A stretch of DNA of 64,000 nt from Pseudomonas helvetica. Its GTDB lineage: Bacteria > Pseudomonadota > Gammaproteobacteria > Pseudomonadales > Pseudomonadaceae. Below, piece after piece: positions 26,054-35,601 of the stretch. The notes beneath the pieces were generated by a model. The model worked only from the letters and a program-made list of their open reading frames with translations, did no database searches and was not told the origin of the DNA. The position numbers and the translations under genes are program-made. Each line of letters begins with the position of its first letter. Within the stretch, counting starts at the first letter, position 1. The stretch is taken from assembly GCF_039908645.1 (NCBI RefSeq), contig NZ_CP150917.1, positions 6,335,001 through 6,399,000 of the forward strand, in the 5' to 3' direction.

Positions 26054-27261
26054 ACCTGCGATTTTTGCTGCGACTGTTGCCAGGCCATGTAACTGTTTAG
26101 CGGCGGATTCTTCTGAAAATAGCGCTGCAAACCTTCAAAAAGTCCGTCGGCTACCGCCTTTTGATGCCGCGCCGTCACCAGCCGTTGGCTGTCGCGGGCG
26201 TTGGAAATGAAGCCGGTCTCGACCAGGATCGATGGCACATCCGGTGACTTCAGCACCGCAAATCCGGCCTGTTCCACACGTTTCTGATGCAACGTGGTAA
26301 TGCCTGCCAGGCTGCCAAGTACCGTGCTGCCAAGCTGCAAACTGGCGGCGATAGTGGCGTTCATCGACATGTCGAGAATCACCCCGGCGAGCATCGGATC
26401 CTTGTCCTTCAAGTTGAGCAGACTGCTTGCCCCCAGCAAGTCCGCGCCGTTTTCCCGTTGCGCCATGAAGCGCGCCGTGGCCGAAGTCGCGCCACCTTCG
26501 GACAATGCATAAACCGAAGCGCCAGAAGCCGTGAGCCGTGGCGCCGCGTCAGCGTGCACCGAGATGAACATGTCAGCCTTGTGCGTACGGGCGATCTCCA
26601 CGCGCTTGCGTAGCGGCACGAAGAAGTCGTCGTTGCGCACCAATTTCACATCAAAACCTTTCTCGCGCTTCAATCGCTTGGCCAGCAATTGTGCGATGGA
26701 CAGCACCACATCTTTTTCGCGCTCGCCTTTGGCACCAATTGCGCCGGGGTCCTTGCCACCATGACCGGGGTCGACCACGACGATGATGTCGCGCTTGGGG
26801 TGAGCCTTGTCAGCCGGTGTTTCACGCTGGACCAAAGGTGCCGCCGCAGCGATCTGCACGGGCGCGGCGTTGAGCAGGTCGAGCACCAGACGATGGCCCT
26901 GCCCGTCCTGTGGCGGCAGTTGAAAACTATTGAGCCGCACTGGACCGGTAAGGTCGAGCACGATCCGCGTATCGCCTTGTCCGAAGTGCCCGGAACGGAT
27001 CGAACGAATCACCGTGTTGGTGAGCGCCAATTGGCTGAAGTCACCGCTGAGCTGCGCACCGCTCAAGTCGATGATCAGTCGCTCGGGCGCGCTCAACGAG
27101 AAGGTTTTGTACTGCACCGGTCCGCTCAGATCGAGTACCAGGCGAAGCTTGTCATCCGAACGCCAGAGCCGTGCATTGCGGATCTGCGTGGCCGACACGC
27201 CGAAGGGTAAAACCAGCGCAGCGCTGGCCAACAACAGGTTGAGCAATTGTCGCCTGTGCAT
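26050..27261 (-). CDS. N-acetylmuramoyl-L-alanine amidase with AMIN domain
   Basis: 403 residues. A signal peptide with a twin-arginine-like start (HRRQLLNLLLASAALVLPF) is followed by an AMIN septum-targeting domain (about 25-135), a linker and an Amidase_3 domain (about 158-385). Zinc-binding and catalytic positions are visible in VVDPGHGGKDPGA, ISVHADAA and ILVETGFISN. It cleaves the peptide stem from peptidoglycan in the periplasm. There is no LysM domain, unlike AmiB. PA5538 in the P. aeruginosa Zur regulon is the counterpart. The Zur box at 27302 lies 41 bases upstream. Confidence 0.9.
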   Translation of the reverse strand: MHRRQLLNLLLASAALVLPFGVSATQIRNARLWRSDDKLRLVLDLSGPVQYKTFSLSAPERLIIDLSGAQLSGDFSQLALTNTVIRSIRSGHFGQGDTRIVLDLTGPVRLNSFQLPPQDGQGHRLVLDLLNAAPVQIAAAAPLVQRETPADKAHPKRDIIVVVDPGHGGKDPGAIGAKGEREKDVVLSIAQLLAKRLKREKGFDVKLVRNDDFFVPLRKRVEIARTHKADMFISVHADAAPRLTASGASVYALSEGGATSATARFMAQRENGADLLGASSLLNLKDKDPMLAGVILDMSMNATIAASLQLGSTVLGSLAGITTLHQKRVEQAGFAVLKSPDVPSILVETGFISNARDSQRLVTARHQKAVADGLFEGLQRYFQKNPPLNSYMAWQQSQQKSQV

Positions 27262-27301
27262 AGTGAAAGACCGCTCGAGAAAAAGGTATCGTCGACTGTA
27301 T

Positions 27302-27316
27302 TGTTATAATATAACA
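27302..27316. promoter_or_regulatory. Zur box between the amidase gene and folE2
   Basis: TGTTATAATATAACA is a perfect palindrome and matches the Zur site. It lies 41 bases above the amidase start and 32 above folE2 at 27348, so one site can repress both directions. Confidence 0.9.
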
Positions 27317-27347
27317 TGGCAAAATATTTCCAACGATGGACCTGCTC

Positions 27348-28244
27348 ATGAATGCGCTGACTTTGCCGGATATCGCCGCGCAGGCCTCACGCCAAGCCTT
27401 GCCACTCGAATGGGTGGGCATGTGCGGCATTGCTCTTCCTGTTGTGTTCGACGGTCAGCGATTAAGCGCAAGAGCCGACGCGGGCGTCAGTCTCGATGAT
27501 GGCGAAGCGCGTGGCATTCATATGTCGCGGCTGTATCTGGCGCTGGAGATGCTGGAGCAAGAAAGCCTCACCCCGGCGTTATTGCGGCAAGTTCTGCAAC
27601 GTTTCCTCGACAGCCACGAGGGTTTATCCAATGCCGCTTACCTGCGCATTCACGCTGATTTACTGCTCAAACGCCCAGCCCTGATCAGCCCTTTGGCCGG
27701 CTGGAAAAGCTATCCGATCAGCATCGAAGCGCGCTTGGAAAACACAGTGTTCCACGTGGAACTTAAAATTGAAGTTCTTTATTCGTCCACATGCCCCTGT
27801 TCAGCCGCACTGTCGAGACAACTTATTCAGCAGCAATTCATCGATGACTTTGCCAACAAGCCGTTGCAGCACGCCGACGTTTTGACTTGGCTCGGATCAT
27901 CAAAAGGCATCGTCGCGACGCCCCACAGCCAACGCAGCAGTGCGCAATTGCGGCTACGACTGGATGACTATCTGGACGATCTGCCCTTGATCGCGGCGAT
28001 CAATGATGCGGAAGCCGCGCTCGGCACCGCCGTTCAAACCGCAGTAAAGCGTGCCGACGAACAAGCCTTCGCTCTCGCGAATGGCCAGAACCTGATGTTC
28101 TGCGAAGACGCTGCACGACGTTTGAATCTGGCGTTGAAACGCTCTCCCGGCATCAAGGCATTTCAGTTGCGCGTGGTTCACGCTGAAAGTCTGCACGCCC
28201 ACGATGCAGTCGCTGAAAGTCGTTGGAACTGGGAGGCCGCATGA
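27348..28244 (+). CDS. folE2: GTP cyclohydrolase IB, zinc-independent
   Basis: 298 residues. The FolE2 family is shown by EVLYSSTCPCSAALSRQLI with the conserved catalytic/metal cysteine, HSQRSSAQLRLRL and the C-terminal RVVHAESLHAHDA. It converts GTP to dihydroneopterin triphosphate for folate synthesis using metals other than zinc, and so replaces zinc-dependent FolE under zinc shortage. ATG 27348 is chosen for the GGA motif upstream; ATG 27336 has none. It is first gene of a long operon (aztABC, cam, pyrC2) just after a Zur box. Confidence 0.93.
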   Translation: MNALTLPDIAAQASRQALPLEWVGMCGIALPVVFDGQRLSARADAGVSLDDGEARGIHMSRLYLALEMLEQESLTPALLRQVLQRFLDSHEGLSNAAYLRIHADLLLKRPALISPLAGWKSYPISIEARLENTVFHVELKIEVLYSSTCPCSAALSRQLIQQQFIDDFANKPLQHADVLTWLGSSKGIVATPHSQRSSAQLRLRLDDYLDDLPLIAAINDAEAALGTAVQTAVKRADEQAFALANGQNLMFCEDAARRLNLALKRSPGIKAFQLRVVHAESLHAHDAVAESRWNWEAA

Positions 28245-28909
28245 TTCGCTGCCAAGGGCTCCGCTGGGGTGCGCCCGGTCAACCGCTCACTCCCGCCCTC
28301 GATTTCGATTTACCCGGCGGAAGCCTGACCGCAATCATCGGTGCCAACGGCTCGGGCAAAAGCAGCTTGCTGAAAGTCATCGCCGGTCTGCAAAAGCCGC
28401 TGGCTGGCAAAGTTGCTCTCGACGTTTCACCACGGGGTGGCTTGTCCTTTTTGCCACAACAACAGCACCTCGACCGACAGTTCCCCATCAGCCTGCAAGA
28501 GTTGGTGAGTGCCGGATTCTGGGGCAACAAACAAACTCCGGACGTTCGCCGCCAACGCCTCGACAGCGTGCTGAACGACTGGTGTCTGAACGGTTTGGAA
28601 CAACGCCCGTTGATGGCGCTGTCGGGCGGCGAATTGCAACGCGCCCTGCTCGCTCGTCTGAGCCTCGCCGAAGCGCCACTGTTGCTGCTCGACGAACCTC
28701 ACGCCGCACTGGACGAACTCGGCCAGGCGCTGCTGTGGAAACACATCCACAGCTGGCACAACGAGGGCCGAACGCTGGTCGTGGTGTGTCATGACCTGGC
28801 TGCGGTTCGCCAACACATTCCTCAAGCATTGCTGATCAAAAGCTCGGGCTGTGTCCTGGCGCCGAGCCGTGAACTGATCCTCCAGCAACCACATACGCAG
28901 GTGGCGTAA
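28241..28909 (+). CDS. aztA: zinc ABC importer, ATP-binding protein
   Basis: 222 residues, a compact ABC ATPase: Walker A GANGSGKSS at about 35, signature LSGGELQRALLARLSL at about 130, Walker B LLLLDEPHAALD. The ATG overlaps the folE2 stop, with GGGAGG before it, so translation is coupled. Together with the next two genes it forms a zinc (possibly manganese) importer of the cluster 9 type. It resembles the Azt system more than ZnuABC in length, but the name rests on family resemblance. Confidence 0.88.
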   Translation: MIRCQGLRWGAPGQPLTPALDFDLPGGSLTAIIGANGSGKSSLLKVIAGLQKPLAGKVALDVSPRGGLSFLPQQQHLDRQFPISLQELVSAGFWGNKQTPDVRRQRLDSVLNDWCLNGLEQRPLMALSGGELQRALLARLSLAEAPLLLLDEPHAALDELGQALLWKHIHSWHNEGRTLVVVCHDLAAVRQHIPQALLIKSSGCVLAPSRELILQQPHTQVA

Positions 28910-29775
28910 TGCTCGTCGCTGCGCAACTTTGGCAACCGTTCCACGAATTCGTGTTCATGCGCCGAGCTCTAATCGGCGGTCTGGTATTGGCTTGCAGCAC
29001 CGCACCGCTTGGGGTGTTTCTGATCCTGAGGCGCATGAGCCTGATCGGCGACGCCGTGGCTCACGGCATCTTGCCTGGCGCCGCATTAGGGTTTTGGTTC
29101 GCCGGTTTGAGCTTGCCAGCACTGACCATCGGTGGCCTCGGCGCGGGGCTGAGCATGGCCGGATTGGCAGCGTGGATCACTCGCCGCACTGGCCTTCGGG
29201 AGGACGCCAGCCTGGCGGCGATCTACCCCATCTCGCTGGCCAGTGGCGTGCTGATTCTGGGGATAGCCGGCAAACGCCTCGACTTGCTCCACCTGTTGTT
29301 CGGCTCGGCATTGGCTGTCGATGGCCCAACATTAACCGGCATGCTCTGGGTCTCGGGGATCAGCCTGATCGCCATGGCGCTGATCTATCGGCCACTGCTG
29401 CTGGACACCCTCGACCCACTGTTTCTGCAAACCGTCAGCCGTCTTGGCCCTTTGGCACACGGCGTGTTTTTGACCCTGGTGGTGCTGAATCTGGTGATCG
29501 GTTTCCAGGCCATCGGCGCACTGATGGTGGTCGGTTTGATGATGTTGCCGGCCGCTGCTTCACGCTTCTGGAGCCGTCACTTGCCAATGTTGATGGCCAT
29601 CGCCGGGCTGCTCGGCTGTCTCTCGGTATGGTTCGGTCTGTTGCTGTCGTTCTACTACTCGCTGCCCAGCGGCCCGGCCATCGTGCTGGTAGCCGGCGCG
29701 TTGTACCTGCTATCCGTGGTGTTCGGTCCGGTGCACGGACTGCTGCGGCGCCCGCCTTTGCTCACGTCCCAATGA
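28909..29775 (+). CDS. aztB: zinc ABC importer, membrane permease
   Basis: 288 residues with about eight hydrophobic segments, of the ABC-3 permease family (PLGVFLILRRMSLIGDAVAH, IGALMVVGLMMLPAAASRFW). The start overlaps the stop of the ATPase gene by one base (TAATG). It forms the inner-membrane channel for the metal brought by the binding protein. Confidence 0.88.
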   Translation: MLVAAQLWQPFHEFVFMRRALIGGLVLACSTAPLGVFLILRRMSLIGDAVAHGILPGAALGFWFAGLSLPALTIGGLGAGLSMAGLAAWITRRTGLREDASLAAIYPISLASGVLILGIAGKRLDLLHLLFGSALAVDGPTLTGMLWVSGISLIAMALIYRPLLLDTLDPLFLQTVSRLGPLAHGVFLTLVVLNLVIGFQAIGALMVVGLMMLPAAASRFWSRHLPMLMAIAGLLGCLSVWFGLLLSFYYSLPSGPAIVLVAGALYLLSVVFGPVHGLLRRPPLLTSQ

Positions 29776-29786
29776 GGTGTTTCCCG

Positions 29787-30671
29787 ATGCGCGCTCTACT
29801 CGTGCTATTCAGTGTGTGGTTGTCGATGTCGCTTTCAACGGCATCGGCAGCCGAAAAGCTCCCGGTGGTCACCAGCTTCAGCATCCTTGCCGACATGGTT
29901 CATCAGGTCGGCGGCGAACACATCCAGATCACCAACATGGTCGGCCCGGACGCTGACGCTCATACCTACGAGCCCACTCCGGACGACGCCAAGGCCCTGC
30001 TCAAAGCCAAGCTGATCTTCAAGAACGGCCTCGGTTTCGAGCCGTGGCTGGACCGCATGGTTGCCAGCACTGCCACCAAAACCCCAGTAATCACCGCTAG
30101 CCGCGGGGTGATTCCAAGGACCATGAACGAGAACGGCGAGACCCTCCCCGACCCGCATGCCTGGCACAATCTGGCGAATACCGAACTCTATGTGAACAAC
30201 ATCACCAAGGCGCTGATCGCCGCAGACCCGGCGAACAAATCCGACTATGAACACAACAGCCAGACCTACCTGAAACAGATCTATCGTCTGCTGGCCGAAG
30301 CCAAAGCCAAGCTCGGCGCATTGCCTCCGGGCAACCGCAAGATCGTTACGTCTCATGACGCCTTCGGCTATCTGGGTCAAGCGTACGGCATCGACTTCAT
30401 GGCACCTCAAGGCCTGTCCACCGAACGCGAACCGTCTGCCGCCGAAGTGGCCGCATTGATCACCCAGATCCGTCAGGCCAAGGTCAAAGCGGTGTTCATG
30501 GAAAACATCAAGGACGCCCGCCTGCTCAAGCAAATCGCCGATGAAGGCGGCGCGCACATTGGCGGCACCCTGTACTCGGATGCACTCGCCGCCGAAGGTC
30601 CGGCCAGCACCTTTTCCGGGCTGTTCAAATACAACCTCAACACGCTTTACAACGCCTTGAGCACGCCATGA
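29787..30671 (+). CDS. aztC: zinc ABC importer, periplasmic binding protein
   Basis: 294 residues. A signal peptide (residues 1-20, LLVLFSVWLSMSLSTASA) precedes a cluster A-I metal-binding lobe. Metal ligand positions appear as His in DADAHTYEP, His in DPHAWHNL, His in TSHDAFGYL and Asp in LYSDAL. There is no long His-rich loop as in ZnuA. It captures zinc in the periplasm for the permease. ATG 29787 has GAGG upstream; ATG 29772, overlapping the permease stop, lacks a ribosome site. An apparent 580-codon frame starting inside the permease gene is a chance extension. Confidence 0.88.
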   Translation: MRALLVLFSVWLSMSLSTASAAEKLPVVTSFSILADMVHQVGGEHIQITNMVGPDADAHTYEPTPDDAKALLKAKLIFKNGLGFEPWLDRMVASTATKTPVITASRGVIPRTMNENGETLPDPHAWHNLANTELYVNNITKALIAADPANKSDYEHNSQTYLKQIYRLLAEAKAKLGALPPGNRKIVTSHDAFGYLGQAYGIDFMAPQGLSTEREPSAAEVAALITQIRQAKVKAVFMENIKDARLLKQIADEGGAHIGGTLYSDALAAEGPASTFSGLFKYNLNTLYNALSTP

Positions 30672-31228
30672 TCCGCAAGAACCCGTCCGGCGATTTGCCG
30701 CGGATTGCCGAGTCCGCCTACGTCGATAAAACCGCGATCATCTGCGGCAAGGTAGTGATTGGCGAGAACGTCTTCGTCGGTCCTTATGCGGTGATTCGCG
30801 CTGATGAAGTCGATGACTCGGGCGAGATGGAACCGATCACCATCGGCGCCAACTCGAACATTCAGGATGGTGTGGTGATCCACTCCAAATCCGGTGCAGC
30901 GGTGACCATCGGCGAGTTCAGTTCCATCGCTCACCGCTCCATCGTCCATGGCCCGTGCACCGTCGGGAACCGGGTGTTCATCGGTTTCAACAGCGTGCTG
31001 TTCAACTGTGCGGTCGGCGACGGCTGCGTGGTACGGCACAACTCGGTGGTCGACGGGCGAGACTTGCCGGCCGACTTCTATGTGCCGTCCACCACACGCA
31101 TCGGCCCCAAAACCGACTTGTCGCAGTTTCCGCCGGTCAGCATCAGCGCCTCAGAGTTTTCTGAGGACGTGGCGCGCACCAACGTCGATCTGGTGCGCGG
31201 CTACAAAGCCCTGCAGAACGAGTTTTGA
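30668..31228 (+). CDS. cam: gamma-class carbonic anhydrase-like protein
   Basis: 186 residues forming a left-handed beta-helix of hexapeptide repeats (ICGKVVIGENVFVGPY, AVTIGEFSSIAHRSIVHGPC). The three metal histidines of gamma carbonic anhydrases are kept at residues 72, 89 and 94, with the H-x4-H spacing of the last two. Gamma enzymes can use iron or cobalt, so it may replace zinc beta-carbonic anhydrases during zinc shortage, as proposed for PA5540. The start overlaps the binding-protein stop (ATGA). Confidence 0.88.
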   Translation: MIRKNPSGDLPRIAESAYVDKTAIICGKVVIGENVFVGPYAVIRADEVDDSGEMEPITIGANSNIQDGVVIHSKSGAAVTIGEFSSIAHRSIVHGPCTVGNRVFIGFNSVLFNCAVGDGCVVRHNSVVDGRDLPADFYVPSTTRIGPKTDLSQFPPVSISASEFSEDVARTNVDLVRGYKALQNEF

Positions 31229-31230
31229 GC

Positions 31231-32568
31231 ATGAGCAGCGTGCTGATTCGCAACGCCCGACTGGTCAATGAAGGCCGCGAGTTCGACGCCGATCTGCTGG
31301 TGGATCACGGGCGCATTGTGAAGATCGCCAGCAGCATCGAAGGTGAAAACGCGACGCTGGAAATCGACGCCAATGGCCAATGGTTGCTGCCGGGAATGAT
31401 CGACGACCAGGTGCACTTTCGTGATCCGGGTGCACCGAACAAAGGCAGCATCCATACCGAATCGCGGGCAGCCGTAGCGGGGGGTATCACCAGTTTCATG
31501 GACATGCCCAACACCCGACCGGCAACCCTGACGCTCGATGCACTGGCCGAAAAAAAGCGCCGGGCGGCGATCCACTCGGTGGCCAATTACGGCTTTCACT
31601 TCGGCGTCAGCAACGACAACCTCGACACTGTCGCAGCTCTCAACCCCTGCGAGGTCGCCGGGGTCAAAGTCTTCATGGGCGCCTCCACCGGCAACATGCT
31701 GGTGGACGACCCGAAAATTCTTGAACGGCTTTTTGCCGAGGTTCCGACGATCCTGCTAGCCCATTGCGAACACACGCCAAGCATTCAGACCAACGAAAAC
31801 AACCTTGCCGAACTGTTCGGGGAGAACATTCCCGTTGCGGCTCATCCGCTGATTCGCGATGCCGAGGCGTGCTTTCGCTCCTCCTCAATGGCGGTCGATC
31901 TGGCCAAACGACACGGCACTCGATTGCATGTTTTGCACCTGACCACTGCTCGCGAACTGGCCTTGTTCGAAGACAAACCGCTGAAGGAAAAACACATCAG
32001 CGCCGAAGTCTGCCTGCATCACTTGCTGTTCGATGATCGCGACTATCTGCGCCTGGGTAATCTCATCAAGTGCAACCCGGCGATCAAGACTCAAGCTGAC
32101 CGCGATGCATTGCGCCAAGCGTTGCTCAGCAGCCGACTGGACATCATCGGCAGCGACCACGCGCCCCACACCTGGGCTGAAAAACAGTTGCCCTACCGAC
32201 AGGCACCTTCCGGGTTGCCGCTGGTACAACACGCCCTCCCCGCGCTGCTGGAACTGGTGGCCGATCAGTTGATTCCACTGACCACCCTGGTGGCCAAAAC
32301 CAGCCATCGCGTGGCCGATCTGTTTGCCATACCGGATCGCGGTTACCTGCGTGAAGGTTATTGGGCCGACCTCGTTTTGATCAAACCAGAGCCTGCCGGC
32401 AAAGCTGTTTCCCGGCAGCCGATTCTCGCTCAATGCGGCTGGACACCGTTCGCCGGGCAGCACTTTCGACACAGCGTCAGCACGACATTGGTTTCGGGGC
32501 AAATTGCCTGGCACGCCGAACGTCTAAATGAAGACTGTCAGGGTTTGCCCTTACGGTTTATGCGTTGA
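31231..32568 (+). CDS. pyrC2: dihydroorotase paralogue of the zinc-starvation regulon
   Basis: 445 residues, an amidohydrolase of the dihydroorotase type. The usual metal motif HxH reads QVH here (GMIDDQVHFRDPG), as in a subclass of dihydroorotases; later His/Asp positions remain (LAHCEHTP, VLHLTTA, IGSDHAPHT). It should close the pyrimidine ring in UMP synthesis or stand in for the zinc-dependent PyrC when zinc is short (PA5541-like, also called pyrQ). ATG 31231 lies 2 bases after the cam stop, so the genes are co-transcribed. Confidence 0.88.
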   Translation: MSSVLIRNARLVNEGREFDADLLVDHGRIVKIASSIEGENATLEIDANGQWLLPGMIDDQVHFRDPGAPNKGSIHTESRAAVAGGITSFMDMPNTRPATLTLDALAEKKRRAAIHSVANYGFHFGVSNDNLDTVAALNPCEVAGVKVFMGASTGNMLVDDPKILERLFAEVPTILLAHCEHTPSIQTNENNLAELFGENIPVAAHPLIRDAEACFRSSSMAVDLAKRHGTRLHVLHLTTARELALFEDKPLKEKHISAEVCLHHLLFDDRDYLRLGNLIKCNPAIKTQADRDALRQALLSSRLDIIGSDHAPHTWAEKQLPYRQAPSGLPLVQHALPALLELVADQLIPLTTLVAKTSHRVADLFAIPDRGYLREGYWADLVLIKPEPAGKAVSRQPILAQCGWTPFAGQHFRHSVSTTLVSGQIAWHAERLNEDCQGLPLRFMR

Positions 32569-32604
32569 ATAGCGTTTTGCATGAGACACCCAGGAAAACC
32601 GACG

Positions 32605-33525
32605 ATGATTCACATCACCCTGCCTGACGGCTCGCTGCGCGAGTACGACCAACCACTCTCGGTATTTGAAGTTGCAGCCAGCATTGGTATTGGCCTGGCT
32701 AAAGCGGCGGTCGCCGGCCGGGTGAATGGCACGCTGGTGGATTGTGCATTCGTGATCAGTCAGGACGCACGGGTGAACATCGTCACACCGCAGGAACCGG
32801 AAGGTCTGGAGATCCTTCGCCGGTCTTGCGTGTGCTTGTTGGCGATGGCGATCAGGCAGCTCTATACCGAGGTAAAGCTGTACGCAGGTGCGGTTGTCGG
32901 TGATGGTTTTTACTGTGAACTTACCCACGAACAATCGTTACAGCTTGACGACCTGAAGCTGATCGAAGCGCGGATGTACGCCCTGGCAACCACCAACCAC
33001 TCGATCAATTACGTGCTGTCGCAATCTCGGCAGGGGAACTTCGAAGAGATGGGTGATGGTCCGTACGTACCTTCAACCAGAGTATTGCAGGCGTTCACCC
33101 TGGCCCATCTTTGCGGAACATCGCGGCAACGGATTTACGGCGTGTGCTGGGCTAGTCAGCAGGAGCTCGATGAATGGCGAGCCCCGCAACAGGTAGTCGT
33201 CGTGAACATCGATGAGCGTCAGATCGGCTACGCACAATCAGTCACCGAAGCACTGCGTCGCGCAGGTTTTCGCGCCAACTCCGATCTACGCAAGAAAAAC
33301 ATCGGGAACAAGATTCGCCACCACACTCTGCTGGCGGTGCCCTACTTGCTGGTGATCGGTGACAAGGAAATGGACGGCGGATTCGTCAGTTTGCGCAGCG
33401 GCAAGGGCGAGGATTTTGGGCGGATGAGTGTTGAAGTGGTGTGTGAGCGGCTGCGGATCGAAGTGGACGCTGTCGCTGGCAAGGCCGCAGCCTTGCCAGC
33501 AATAGAGATCAAGCGCGAGGTTTGA
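32605..33525 (+). CDS. threonyl-tRNA synthetase relic: N-terminal and anticodon-binding domains without catalytic core
   Basis: 306 residues, less than half of the normal length of about 640. Residues 1-62 are the TGS domain, 63-191 match the editing domain, and 192-306 match the anticodon-binding domain (APQQVVVVNIDERQIGYAQS). The whole aminoacylation core, including its zinc ligands, is missing, with a clean in-frame junction at about residue 191. Editing-site residues are also lost: positions equal to E. coli H73, H77, C182 and H186 are Arg, Cys, Gly and Tyr. The frame is uninterrupted. AGGAAAA before ATG 32605 gives the start; it follows pyrC2 by 36 bases and should share its Zur control. 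It could be a decaying thrS2 or a tRNA- or mRNA-binding regulator. Confidence 0.85.
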   Translation: MIHITLPDGSLREYDQPLSVFEVAASIGIGLAKAAVAGRVNGTLVDCAFVISQDARVNIVTPQEPEGLEILRRSCVCLLAMAIRQLYTEVKLYAGAVVGDGFYCELTHEQSLQLDDLKLIEARMYALATTNHSINYVLSQSRQGNFEEMGDGPYVPSTRVLQAFTLAHLCGTSRQRIYGVCWASQQELDEWRAPQQVVVVNIDERQIGYAQSVTEALRRAGFRANSDLRKKNIGNKIRHHTLLAVPYLLVIGDKEMDGGFVSLRSGKGEDFGRMSVEVVCERLRIEVDAVAGKAAALPAIEIKREV

Positions 33526-34030
33526 CCGTTCCGCAATCCTGTCCCAGCCACACGGCGCGTGTATCCATGCTGCCCTTTTGCTGAATGCCGGTGGCGTTGA
33601 ACGTGCCGTTGACCGTGGTGTTGAATTCGCGATCGCTAAGGAACGTAGCAACACCGGCGCCCTGGGCTTTCGGGCAGCTGAAGCGGAATTTCCACTGGTT
33701 GCCGCTGCGGTCGGTGACCTGCTGCGTGCAGCCTGACTGTGGGTCTTGCAGGGGAATGGTGTCGGATTGAACCTGTGCCTGGGTCAGGCACACACGAATC
33801 CCTTTACCCCCCATGGTGATGCCCTGTTTCTCCAGTGCAGCCTTTTGTGCCGGCGTCATCTGGCTGCCCAACTGGTTAAGGATCAACTGCAGATCCGGGA
33901 GGTTCTGGTCATCGACCTTCATGTTGCTTGAGGTCAACTCCCACAAACCCGGTTGCAGCATCTGCGCCTGAGCGACCACAGGAAGTGACAAGCCAACAGC
34001 CATGGCCAAACCCAGCAGACGTACGTTCAT
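33509..34030 (-). CDS. DUF3617 domain secreted protein
   Basis: 173 residues. A signal peptide (residues 1-23, LLGLAMAVGLSLPVVAQA) precedes the DUF3617 domain with QMLQPGLWELTSSNMKV, a CLT motif (RVCLTQAQV) and two further cysteines (SGCTQQ, FSCPKA). It is a periplasmic family of unknown function. AGGAGT 8 bases before ATG 34030 selects this start over 34048. It is convergent with the synthetase relic, overlapping its end by 17 bases. Confidence 0.88.
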   Translation of the reverse strand: MNVRLLGLAMAVGLSLPVVAQAQMLQPGLWELTSSNMKVDDQNLPDLQLILNQLGSQMTPAQKAALEKQGITMGGKGIRVCLTQAQVQSDTIPLQDPQSGCTQQVTDRSGNQWKFRFSCPKAQGAGVATFLSDREFNTTVNGTFNATGIQQKGSMDTRAVWLGQDCGTVKPRA

Positions 34031-34161
34031 CGAGTAACTCCTAGACAATAGTGCCCGTTAGACGTCGCCAATCTACTTCGGTTGCATGTCTAATTAAATA
34101 GCGACATTCACCGTGGAACATGGTCTGTTAAGCATTGAATTGTCAGGAGCATGATTGCCCC

Positions 34162-35601
34162 ATGGATTTTTTTGGACCCCATCTTTTCGCGTATCTGATC
34201 GCGCTCATCCACTCACTGGGCACGATCGCCGCCATTCACGCCGTATTGACCGTCAGGACCGCTCAAGGCTCGATTGCCTGGGCCTTGTCACTGGTCTTCA
34301 TACCTTACCTGACGCTGATCCCTTATCTGGTCTTCGGTCGCAGCACCTTCGACGCTTATATCAAGGCTCGTCGGCAAGCTAACGAAGAAATGCACAAGGC
34401 CATCGCCGACCTGAACTGGCGTCCGTGGATCGAGGAAGCGCTGACCGCCCGCGCCTCCAAAGCCTACACCTCGTTGCGGGCGATGCCGAAGCTGGGGCGG
34501 ATGCCGTGCCTGGCAAACAATCAGGTACGGCTGTTGATCAACGGCCAGGCAACCTTTGACGCGATTTTCGACGCGATCCGTGCCGCCCGCGAAGCCGTGT
34601 TGATTCAGTTTTTCATCGTCCATGACGACCAGCTCGGCCGACGCCTGCAAACACTGCTGATGGAAAAATCCGCTGAAGGCGTCGCTATTTACCTGCTCTA
34701 CGATCGAATCGGTAGCCACTCCCTGCCTCACAGCTATGTTCAACCCTTGCGTGATGCCGGGGTGCAGGTCGAAGCGTTTGCCACACGCAGTGGCTGGCTC
34801 AATCGGTTCCAGGTGAACTTCCGTAACCATCGCAAGATTGTCGTGGTCGACGGCGCGCTGGGCTTTGTCGGCGGGCATAACGTCGGTGACGAATACATGG
34901 GCCAGAAACCACCGCTGGCACCGTGGCGCGATACGCACATCGCCGTCAGCGGCCCCGTGGTTGCGTGCATGCAGGAGTCTTTCGCGGAAGACTGGTTCTG
35001 GGCCTCCCGAAAACTGCCACCGCTGATACTGCCACAGAGCTACCCCGATGACGGCGTGCTCTGCCAACTACTGGCCAGCGGACCGGCGGACCCTTACGAA
35101 ACCTGCTCGCTGTTTTTCGTTGAAGCCATCCACTCCGCGACCGAACGCGTGTGGATCACCAGCCCGTATTTCATACCCGATGAAGCGGTATTTGCCGCGC
35201 TACGCCTGGCGGTGCTGCGCGGTGTCGATGTGCGGCTCCTGTTGCCATCTCGACCGGATCACCGGATCGTCTATGCCGCCTCCAGCCTGTACGCTTTCGA
35301 AGCGGTACGCGCCGGGGTTCGGGTATTCCGTTACCAACCGGGCTTCCTGCATCAGAAGGTCGTGCTGATCGACAGTGAGATCACGGCCATCGGCAGTGCG
35401 AATCTGGACAACCGTTCGTTCCGGCTCAACTTCGAAGTCATGCTACTGACCGTCGACAGCGAATTCGCAGGTTTGGTGGAACATATGCTCAACGACGACT
35501 TTGCTCAGGCCCACGAAATTGCCAAAGGCGAAAGCCGGAAGACCCACCGCCTGCAACAGCTTGGCATGCGGGTCGCCCGGCTTATCTCGCCGATCCTTTA
35601 A
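34162..35601 (+). CDS. cls: cardiolipin synthase
   Basis: 479 residues. Two N-terminal membrane segments ([20 protein letters not shown] and a second near 40-60) are followed by two phospholipase D domains with HxK motifs ([34 protein letters not shown]). It joins two phosphatidylglycerols into cardiolipin at the inner membrane. It closely matches the length and motifs of PA5394. AGGAG lies 12 bases before ATG 34162, a longer spacing than usual, but no better in-frame start exists. It is divergent from the DUF3617 gene. Confidence 0.93.
   Translation: MDFFGPHLFAYLIALIHSLGTIAAIHAVLTVRTAQGSIAWALSLVFIPYLTLIPYLVFGRSTFDAYIKARRQANEEMHKAIADLNWRPWIEEALTARASKAYTSLRAMPKLGRMPCLANNQVRLLINGQATFDAIFDAIRAAREAVLIQFFIVHDDQLGRRLQTLLMEKSAEGVAIYLLYDRIGSHSLPHSYVQPLRDAGVQVEAFATRSGWLNRFQVNFRNHRKIVVVDGALGFVGGHNVGDEYMGQKPPLAPWRDTHIAVSGPVVACMQESFAEDWFWASRKLPPLILPQSYPDDGVLCQLLASGPADPYETCSLFFVEAIHSATERVWITSPYFIPDEAVFAALRLAVLRGVDVRLLLPSRPDHRIVYAASSLYAFEAVRAGVRVFRYQPGFLHQKVVLIDSEITAIGSANLDNRSFRLNFEVMLLTVDSEFAGLVEHMLNDDFAQAHEIAKGESRKTHRLQQLGMRVARLISPIL

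Noticed and set aside
28929..30671. 580-codon frame that would fuse a long N-terminal part to the zinc-binding protein
   Set aside because: The first 285 codons overlap the aztB permease in another frame and have no domain; a normal start with signal peptide exists at 29787.
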